From Euptelea pleiosperma (taxonomy: Eukaryota; Streptophyta; Magnoliopsida; Ranunculales; Eupteleaceae): a stretch of 64,000 nt of DNA. Below the pieces are notes generated by a model. It worked only from the letters and a program-made list of their open reading frames with translations. It made no database searches and was not told where the DNA came from. Where the stretch lies: NCBI GenBank assembly GCA_035048495.1, contig CM068553.1:23685190-23749189 (forward strand), given 5' to 3'. The position numbers and the translations under genes were made by a program. Positions 58,499 through 64,000 of the stretch are shown here, piece by piece; positions within the stretch are counted from its first letter, which is position 1; each line of letters starts with the position of its first letter.

Positions 58499-61239
58499 AC
58501 GGACGTGTCTCCGTATCGGGTTTTTTTAGGTTGCCGTGTCAGATATCCCGTATTCGTGTCGACACCGACACCCATGTCAGTGTCCTTGTTACATAGATTA
58601 GAACAAAGAGAAACAACTACAATCTATAGATGAATCAAAAGAAAAATGCAGTTATCATTTGGTTGAACAGGATTGAGGCAAGTGTTGTGAACTCTATAAT
58701 TCATAAATCCAACATCTTGTATGATTTTAGGCTTAGTAAAAACAAAAGCACATAATCTGAGAGAGACAGTTTAAGTGGAACAGAAGATCTCATTAGTTTT
58801 TTAAACGGAGAAAGGATTAATAAAATATATCAGAAACAGAAAAATAGGTTTTAAAGATTCACCTGAAACCATGAACCCTATGTTTATCTTAAGTTGTAAG
58901 ATTAGATGGAATCTTAAGATCAAATCACGAGTCTTTAGATCCACACAAAAATTATACGATTTTTCTTTCAAGGGATTCAGATCTGTAAGAATTTAATGAC
59001 AATGCAAAAGAAATTATGCTCCTAACTACATACAAATGAAGATAATGCCAAATAATAACTCACCATGCTGCCTTTAATGGGATATGATTTGGCTGCGATT
59101 TACTCTTTGTTCACCCTCTTATTTTTCTTTTTATCTTTTTTTCCTTTTTGATCAATTGTTCACTCTCCCTTTTGATGTATACTTGCCCTTATTTTGGGAG
59201 GAAATCCTTGTTAACCCCTTTCCTTTTCTTTTTTTGCACCCTTTCCTCTTATTACACCACCAGCAGCAGCAGCGCACCCATGGACACACATGTGCCCTTG
59301 CGTGCAAAAGAAGAATGGAAACTTATAATTCTTTGGTTGAGGCTAGACAATGTGATTTCCTTGGTGTTTCTTCTGTGGTTTACTACTTGAAAACCATTAA
59401 AAAATAACCATTTAGCTCACCATGATTATGTATAATGTGTAAAAAAGTGACCATAGGCGATCAAATAGATTGAGATGATGCACAAATAGTATTTTGTAAG
59501 CATTGAAATATTAGTCTCTAGGAAGGCTGATATGGAACTTGAAATGATCTCAAATGTGACTTGTGCTCATATGATCACTGAAAATTTATTTCAGTTATTT
59601 AATTTTGTCATGTAATGTGCTTCTAAATGCAGCTTTTGTATCATAGAAGGACCTGAAACAGTGGAAGACTTTGCCAAAATGCAATTGCAAGAAATTCAGG
59701 ACAATATTCGAAGTCGTCGCAATAAAATCTTCCTGCACATGGAGGAGGTGCGCTTCAATAAGCATTAACTTGTCTCTCGAAGCTTAGACTAAAGTGTTAT
59801 TCACAATTACTTTGGGAATTATTAAGATATATGTCGACTAGTATCAGTTTCATGTCCTAGCATAAAAGTAGTTTGTTGAAGAGTAAGTTGTGTTACATTA
59901 CCTCTTGGTTTGCAGTAATGGTGTTGTATAAATGTTACCTGGATTGGTATGTAGTTAGTGTATTTGTGTATGGAATTTTAGTATTTTTTCACATTTGATG
60001 AAATTGTGAAAGTCGGCACGTGACCTTTACTTTCTGGAACCAGAGTTGCCCATAAGAATCATTTTTTGTCAAGTTCATTCTCTGAGTGTGTTCTCTTTTT
60101 TGCAAATACCCCGAGTATCTTCAATTTTCAGCATCAGTGGCAATTGTTCACAAAGTGGATAAGCTCTTTTAATTGTAAATGGCAGCCTCCAATCATCTTT
60201 TGCAAGCTTTTAAATTAATAGATGCAATTTGGTTGAAATCAGTGATTGTAAATTGGTGATTAATAAAGTCAGGTGGGACAGTTTCGGCTATTGTGTGATA
60301 TTCCGATCCTTCACTTGATCTGCCTACACCTTGCTTCTTCTTCTTAAACAATGACACATCACTTTATCTCCTTAGTACCAGATAATCTTGAAGTAGATCT
60401 ATTTTCATTGTGATCTCCAGGTCAATGCTATTTCCTGTGGCAAGATATCCTCGATAATTATCTATACACTAAACCAGTCTATGTCTTTTCAAGTATCTGA
60501 GAATTCTTTTGCGGACCTTCAAGTGAGGAAGTCTAGATTGATGCATGAACTGACAGATTTAATTAACGTTAGTACTATGGCCCAATGAGATTAAGATATA
60601 GCTAACCTCCAAGAATGGCATGTATCTGGTTGAATAGTCTAGAACGTCTCCATCTGCTCTTTTGTTGGAACATATTATCAGTTGGAAACTTAAAGCTGGG
60701 ATTGAAGACATGTCCCGTCGAATTAAAAAATATTTATAATGCTGCAATCCAGATGATTGTTTCAAATGCACTTTAAATTTACAAATTAGTAAACATGTTT
60801 GGGATACTTTTACTCTCACTTTCTATTTATAACATTGTATTTTTGATAGTCTTTGTTCTCTAATTATTGTAGGTTCGCAGGCTAAGGATACAACAGCGAA
60901 TTAGAAATGCTGAACTTGGAATCCTCAAGGAAGAGCAAGAAAATGAGCTTCCTAATTTTCCATCATTCATTCCATTTTTGCCTCCTTTGGTAAGCCTTTT
61001 TAGTCTTTCATCAAATAATGTTAAGTCATGGATCATTGTTTCTTGCACATTAACTAACTTTTATTTTGCTACTGATTCATGTAATATGTGAGGTGAATGT
61101 TTTTGTTATTCCTTCAAGCTATGAAGTTACTAAAACAGTGCATTACATGCAGAGCTCAGCGAATCTCAAGCAGTACTATGCTACTTGTTTTTCTCTCATT
61201 TCTGGGATTATCATCTTTGGTGGCCTTCTTGCACCTACT
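50732..61239 (+). CDS. OR-like: ORANGE-LIKE protein (OR family DnaJ-type zinc-finger plastid protein), 5' part, four exons
   Basis: OR proteins are plastid holdases/chaperones that stabilise phytoene synthase and influence carotenoid accumulation and chromoplast formation. Spliced exons 50732-50931, 59633-59747, 60873-60989 and 61153-61239 join in frame (phases 2, 0, 0) to 173 residues. Exon 1 gives a Ser-rich transit-peptide-like N-terminus. Exon 2 reads [16 protein letters not shown] then [18 protein letters not shown]. Exon 3 reads [16 protein letters not shown] then [15 protein letters not shown]. Exon 4 gives the first membrane segment ([17 protein letters not shown]). The [12 protein letters not shown] form fits the OR-like branch better than OR itself. 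Still missing to the right are the second membrane segment and the four CxxCxGxG motifs. Family proteins are about 300 residues. All junctions are GT...AG. Confidence 0.9.
51180..51442 (+). repeat. Tandem duplication bearing (TA)n(GA)n microsatellites, intron 1
   Basis: Two units, each (TA)n then (GA)n then ATTGCTAGAAATGG and ATGTTCATTAGCCTTAGCACTGGCCT. The second microsatellite is longer. About 120-145 bp per unit. Confidence 0.85.
51727..51962 (-). mobile_element. Probable 3' LTR of the intron-1 copia element
   Basis: On the minus strand it starts TATTGTCAG (mutated from TG) right after AACTTGAGGGGGAG (polypurine tract, 51964-51977) and ends GGCTAATAACAGCA. It contains a TATA-like GATATAAATAATATTG and a (GAA)n-like tract. 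The partner LTR was not found. Confidence 0.6.
51963..52600 (-). pseudogene. Ty1/copia RNase H and 3' end
   Basis: Fragments [52 protein letters not shown] and, further left, [31 protein letters not shown] and [11 protein letters not shown] are the standard copia RNase H order. Stops interrupt it; the insertion is decayed. Confidence 0.85.
52607..53522 (-). pseudogene. Ty1/copia reverse transcriptase
   Basis: From 53522 leftwards: [71 protein letters not shown] then Y(V)DD at the start of [12 protein letters not shown] frameshift lies near 53305, stops near 53290 and 53050, and another frameshift near 52660. Confidence 0.88.
53691..54103 (+). other. Plastid DNA insertion (NUPT) inside the copia element
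   Basis: About 410 bp unlike its surroundings: the group II intron tail and 3' exon of plastid trnV-UAC followed by the adjoining plastid spacer toward ndhC (motifs GCCCAATGC, GATAATAATAAGTTTGATC, CCGGTCGGTTGGTCC). Copia-like sequence lies on both sides. Edges were placed by where the plastid-like sequence stops and are approximate. Confidence 0.75.
53802..53836 (+). tRNA. trnV-UAC: trnV-UAC 3' exon only (plastid-derived, non-functional)
   Basis: 35 bases: the 3' anticodon-stem strand CGAG, variable loop AAGGTC, T-arm TACGGTTCGAATCCGTA and acceptor strand TAGCCCTA. It is preceded by an intron tail ending GATCTGTTTTAC. The 5' exon with D arm and anticodon is absent, so no tRNA can be made. 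Confidence 0.75.
54104..54960 (-). pseudogene. Ty1/copia integrase core and C-terminal part
   Basis: Right to left: [52 protein letters not shown] then [32 protein letters not shown]. These are the catalytic D, D and the region of the third acid; the frame breaks at 54623-54630 exactly where the QNG-E motif should be. The integrase continues to about 54184 and a decayed linker to the plastid insert. Confidence 0.85.
54961..55424 (-). pseudogene. gag-like remnant (Retrotrans_gag type) joined to copia integrase
   Basis: [43 protein letters not shown] and [17 protein letters not shown] resemble the capsid domain of Ty3-type elements. After a stop at 55149 an acidic/Ser-rich stretch continues and runs into the copia integrase at about 54960 without protease or zinc knuckle. 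Confidence 0.6.
55550..55566 (-). promoter_or_regulatory. Primer binding site (initiator Met-tRNA type)
   Basis: Minus strand TTGGTATCAGAGC follows CTGCATCAAC. TGGTATCAGAGC is the classic plant retrotransposon primer site complementary to tRNA-iMet. The gag ATG lies about 130 bp further on. Confidence 0.75.
55569..56480 (-). mobile_element. Probable 5' LTR adjoining the Met-tRNA primer site
   Basis: On the minus strand it ends GTCTGCATCA next to the primer site. A TATA box (CTTATTATATAAACTC, around 56405-56420) lies at the expected distance from a leader with splice-like GTAAC sites. The outer end is not resolved. It includes several ACTATTCAC words (56070-56120). Confidence 0.5.
56600..57165 (-). 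pseudogene. Ty1/copia gag remnant, intron 1
   Basis: Minus strand from 57165: [34 protein letters not shown] frames equivalent to W(S)..[23 protein letters not shown] and [18 protein letters not shown]. This is the N-terminal copia gag (UBN2-like) order with several frameshifts. Confidence 0.65.
57166..58033. other. Intron 1 sequence, probably LTR remnant and unique DNA
   Basis: 57250-57750 has features of a decayed minus-strand LTR upstream of the copia gag: a TATATAAGTACC-like box near 57318 and repeated GATGAACAGT words at 57560-57620. No ends were found. 57750-58033 has nothing recognisable. Confidence 0.35.
58043..58595 (+). mobile_element. Mutator-like MITE / small MULE with 9-bp TSD GATTAGAAC
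   Basis: Perfect 9-bp duplication GATTAGAAC at 58034-58042 and 58596-58604. Ends are imperfect inverted repeats: left CTATGTAACAACGACAC, right reverse complement TATGTAACAAGGACAC, with GTCGACAC-A-ATACG shared further in. 553 bp, no transposase. The interior has a GC-rich piece (58140-58230), a hairpin ACACCTGGTG/CACCAGGTGT (58376-58420) and a (GT)n run (58478-58498). A 9-bp TSD is the hallmark of Mutator elements. Confidence 0.85.
58605..59632 (+). other. Intron 1, 3' part
   Basis: AT-rich, no repeat structure or gene recognised. The short frames at 59084-59407 are not conserved-looking. It ends at the exon 2 acceptor. Confidence 0.5.
59633..59747 (+). CDS. OR-like: OR-like exon 2
   Basis: Acceptor AAATGCAG|CTTTTG, donor GAGGAG|GTGCGC. 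Encodes the conserved CIIEGPETV block and [13 protein letters not shown]. The donor GTGCGC is weaker than usual (GTAAGT). The His in FLHMEE differs from the FLLMEE usual in the family as recalled. Confidence 0.9.
60265..60720 (-). pseudogene. Ty1/copia RT-RNase H remnant in intron 2
   Basis: Minus-strand fragments [26 protein letters not shown], then [29 protein letters not shown] and [10 protein letters not shown] follow the copia order SQFMH...RILRYLKGT...SWSSKKQ...SSAEAEYRA. Many frameshifts and stops; old insertion. Confidence 0.65.
60873..60989 (+). CDS. OR-like: OR-like exon 3
   Basis: Acceptor TTATTGTAG|GTTCGC, donor CCTTTG|GTAAGC. 39 codons, a basic helix ([12 protein letters not shown]) then Pro-rich [12 protein letters not shown]. 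Confidence 0.92.
61153..61239 (+). CDS. OR-like: OR-like exon 4
   Basis: Acceptor TACATGCAG|AGCTCA, donor CCTACT|GTAAGT (strong). 29 codons covering [13 protein letters not shown] and the first hydrophobic segment. Confidence 0.92.
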
Positions 61240-61542
61240 GTAAGTTTTCCTTTGCTTAACCAAGGTATTAAATTTTTATTTAGGTGTCCATTTCGGTCAC
61301 CAAGAAATGGAAATATTTAGTGAAATTTTTTTATCCAGTTTGGAAATAATACATTTTTCATGGAAACAATGGAAATATTGTGGATATATTAATTGGAACT
61401 TCAGGAAACAATAAAGGAAGCTTGGAAAACATTCATAAGGCATCAAACTATGATAGACAACCATGTGGATTGTGGAAATGAAGATCTATAGCATTTTGTT
61501 ACATGCCGAAGCAAGTATCTGAATGCCTGATAGCCAAAAAGC
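61240..61542 (+). other. Intron 4, first part
   Basis: Begins with a strong donor GTAAGT. No gene or repeat is clearly recognised; a diverged TTTCGGT-containing piece near 61290 may be transposon debris. Confidence 0.4.
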
Positions 61543-61868
61543 ATGGTTTATAATAACTCTGTTATGGTAACGCCCCAAGCCCATTACGTTAAGAACCGTT
61601 TTGATGCTTAGAAAATAACGGCCATTTTTTTCATTTTAAGGGCCGTTTTTTCTGAAAAAAAAGTGGAAAAAACGGTCATTATTTCCTGTTAAATTTCCGT
61701 TATTTTTATTTTTGGAAATTTGAATTTTGAATTTCAGCGCCATTTTTTTCCATTTTTTCCTGTTAAATTCGTTAAAATCCTTTTTTTTCCATTTATGCCC
61801 GTTCGTTTTAACGGTAGCGCCCCCATTCCGTTATAACCGTTAAAACGGCCTCTTTTAAACCTTGCCAA
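61543..61868. mobile_element. Fold-back element (MITE-like), intron 4
   Basis: Left GGTTTATAATAACTCTGTTA and TGGTAACGCCCC pair imperfectly with the right-hand reverse complement GGTTTAAAAGAGGCCGTTTT, AACGG...GGGGGCGCTACC. The interior repeats AACGG(T/C)CATTTTTT and CCATTTTTTCCTGTTAAAT. No coding; ends approximate. Confidence 0.5.
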
Positions 61869-62093
61869 AAAGAACTACAATACACATGGAAATGATCATA
61901 ATCACGTCACATTGAATACATAAACCTTAGATATGTAAAACACTTTCTTATATGTTACAGAATTAAGTACATCCATGCATCATCATACATGTTTTTTTAA
62001 TTTTTTCGCATTAACGAATACAATACTACTATTTCCAAAGAAACAGAACATGAATGATTATACATAATTGCTAACATGCTCATAATGTATGCA

Positions 62094-62342
62094 AGGTTTA
62101 AAATTTCGGGTTCGCGTGCCATTTCGGTGAGGGCTGAAACCGAAATTTCGGTTGAAATTCTGTGTGAAATTTTGAAATTGAGATGAGTAATGAGAAGTCC
62201 GAAATTTTGACCCAAATTTCATGAAAAGTTCGAAATTGCACAAAAAACCAAAATTTCAAACAACCGAAATTCAAAAATATCGAAATTTCGGTTTTTAAGG
62301 ATTTCAGGCCTAAACCAAACTTTTCATCGAAATTTAAAACCA
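62094..62342. mobile_element. Fold-back element rich in CGAAATTTCGG, intron 4
   Basis: Left AAGGTTTAAAATTTCGG pairs with the right reverse complement ATGGTTTTAAATTTCGATG. AATGTATG (62087-62094) and AATGTATC just right of the element may be a worn TSD. The interior has repeated (C/T)GAAATTT and AAATTTCG words. MITE-like, non-coding. Confidence 0.55.
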
Positions 62343-62479
62343 TGAATGTATCTCATATGCAACCTTTTAATGCACTAGTTAGTTGTTCCCTAATTCTTTT
62401 CTGATTTTTTTATTTTTATAATATTGTTTTACAATAATTTTTTTTTATATGTATAATATTATTGAAAACGAAACCAAAG

Positions 62480-62690
62480 CCAGAAACAAACGCAAAGCTA
62501 GTGAGGTCGAAATGACCATCACAATTCTAAGCTCCCCAACAACTACAACAAAGCTAAAAAAATAAGCATCGATCAACCATCTCTAGTACAAAGAGTATCC
62601 CATCTAAACACAAAGTCTTCGAAGAAGAGTGCTCGACACTAAGAACAATTTAGACCGCAAGAAAACCAGCCCCTTTAGGTTTTACAATAT
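62480..62690 (-). pseudogene. Possible LINE 3'-end fragment
   Basis: The minus strand reads like a LINE C-terminus/3' UTR (SRALFFEDFVFRWDTLCT frame followed by TTGTTGTAGTTG-type 3' sequence). Weak, based only on resemblance. Confidence 0.25.
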
Positions 62691-63560
62691 TTTTATTTAC
62701 AAAAATAATATTATATATAGATAGCTTACCAATATTTGTATATTTTTATCTAAAATTACAAAAACAAGACTGTAAATAGATTGTTATCACTCATAATTGA
62801 TTTCTAGTAATGAGTGTTTATTATGTATAATTTACAGGTCCTATCTAAATTGCAAAAAATATGATTGTTATCACTCATATTTTTATATCACTTGCAAAAA
62901 ATTATAATTTTTTAAAATAGATAATTAAAATAATTTTCTGAATTTTTTTTATTAATCCAACCAAGTTGTAGATCGGGTAAAGATATACAACATAAAATTC
63001 ATCCAATTTTTAAAATTTTCACCCAAAAGATCTTGCACACAAATTTGGTGTGAATGCATAATAGATCCATATATCTGATGCATTTACACCTCCAAATCTT
63101 CTTTCTATCAATCGACTATGAAAATTTCTAGTTTAATTGAGATATTTTATCAATACCTTGGAGAAAAACTAAATTTGGTTCAATCTGCTCTACCAATCGA
63201 AAGACCAAGCTTTTGACAGTTTTAATTGGAATTGATTTGTCGTTTTTTGTCCTAAATGCACGTAGGAATCAATTTCTGAAGAAACGATGGGTTTGGAAGT
63301 GTATTTTTAAGGGTTGGAAAGTTCGGTTCCATAAAATTCCGAAAATGTCAATATAATGTTGTGAAATTGTGCAATCTATATACTATAGCCTCTAGTCTAG
63401 AGGTGCAAAAATTGGTTGAAATGCACTATTCATCAAGACTTCAATTGAAATGGACAATGATTTTGAAATGACCCCATCATATCACAATCCTTGATTCAAA
63501 ATAGAGAAAATAAAAATAAAATGTAGAAAGGAAATAGGGAAGAGAGATTGATCTCTTCGA
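62691..63560 (+). other. Intron 4 continuation, nothing recognised
   Basis: AT-rich DNA without a visible gene, exon or repeat. No segment resembles the expected OR exon 5 (LELKLGLGGTSY-type). Confidence 0.5.
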
Positions 63561-63589
63561 GAGGATTTGGACCTCCTTTATAATAATCA

Positions 63590-64000
63590 AAATCCTACAT
63601 AACCGGTGATGTTCTATGAACCAGTTGGGTGGAAGGCGTGGTAGTGATCCAACTCCTCCCACATGCTCCGAAGCGTGGCAAAGTAATCAGAAAGAGACTT
63701 CTCATCCTATTAAAGGCGAGAGATGCTCTATTTAAGCTGGAAGGCTCGTCCAATATTTTGTGGCTGTGGGTATGTCTTCCGTGCAGATTCCCAAATCTCG
63801 TGAGCAGTACGCAAGAAAAGGAAGCCACGACTGATATGGGGTTGCATGGAGCTGACAAACCAAGACATCACAGTGAGGTTCTCCATCTCCCATTTCTCAT
63901 ACGATGGATCGTCGGGTGTTGCAGTTCATTAACATGACCTGTAAGATAACCCAACTTCCCACGACCGCCTATGAACATCCTGGCTGCCTGTGACCACTCT
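63590..64000 (-). pseudogene. Ty1/copia gag remnant at window edge
   Basis: The minus strand combines frames EWSQAARMFIGGRGKLGYL, YEKWEMENLTVMSWFV, HEIWESARKTYPQPQNI and AFQLK then stop, LSDYFATLRSMWEELDHYH. This is the copia gag (UBN2-like) order with frameshifts. It lies in OR-like intron 4 and continues past the window. Confidence 0.7.

Noticed and set aside
63629..63937. 102-codon plus-strand frame at the window edge
   Set aside because: The opposite strand carries a recognisable copia gag remnant; this frame is its antisense shadow.
61240..64000. Search for OR-like exon 5 and the CxxCxGxG zinc finger
   Set aside because: No segment encodes the expected LELK..GGTSY or Cys-rich motifs; the exon must lie beyond the window.

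Overview
The window is nuclear DNA of a repeat-rich flowering plant. The evidence is Athila-type Ty3/gypsy retrotransposons with an aspartate-tRNA primer site, Ty1/copia, LINE, SINE and Mutator-like debris, a plastid DNA insertion, and a spliced plastid-protein gene of the ORANGE-LIKE type. The species cannot be named from the sequence.

Left two thirds (1-43649): one nest of retrotransposons, resolved by matching LTR ends (TGATATTCGC... / ...CTACTTTCA) and target-site duplications (TSDs). The outer element E3 (minus strand) has its 3' LTR at <1-372 and its 5' LTR at 41071-43649. It is non-autonomous and keeps only gag and post-protease remnants. Three things sit inside it. (i) A solo LTR 'X' of an unrelated family (2085-6741), which itself carries a solo Athila-type LTR (2451-5205, TSD AAGGG). 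(ii) E2 (plus strand, 9400-36273), a coding-deficient relative arranged LTR - internal - LTR - truncated internal. (iii) A third-family solo LTR (36334-39974). Inside E2 sits E1 (minus strand, 16233-30658, TSD GTTAC), a structurally complete, probably young element with a 1926-codon uninterrupted Gag-Pol. E1 is the likely autonomous partner of the E2/E3 type.

Middle (43650-50600): LINE 3' end with a zf-RVT motif, a 9-bp-unit minisatellite, a second solo LTR of the 36334 family (44990-48418, TSD GTCTC), a Ty1/copia protease remnant and a tRNA-derived SINE.

Right (50600-64000): the 5' part of a protein gene on the plus strand, recognised as ORANGE-LIKE (OR-like). Four exons are visible (50732-50931, 59633-59747, 60873-60989, 61153-61239; 173 residues) and the rest lies beyond the window. 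Intron 1 is 8.7 kb and holds a broken copia element interrupted by plastid DNA that carries the 3' exon of trnV-UAC. It also holds a second element end with gag and primer site, a third copia gag, and a 553-bp Mutator-like MITE with a 9-bp TSD. Introns 2 and 4 hold further copia remnants and two fold-back elements.

Inferred insertion order: E3 first, then X, the 36334 LTR and E2 in any order, then the 2451 LTR into X and E1 into E2. Only E1 gag-pol and the OR-like exons look like intact coding sequence.
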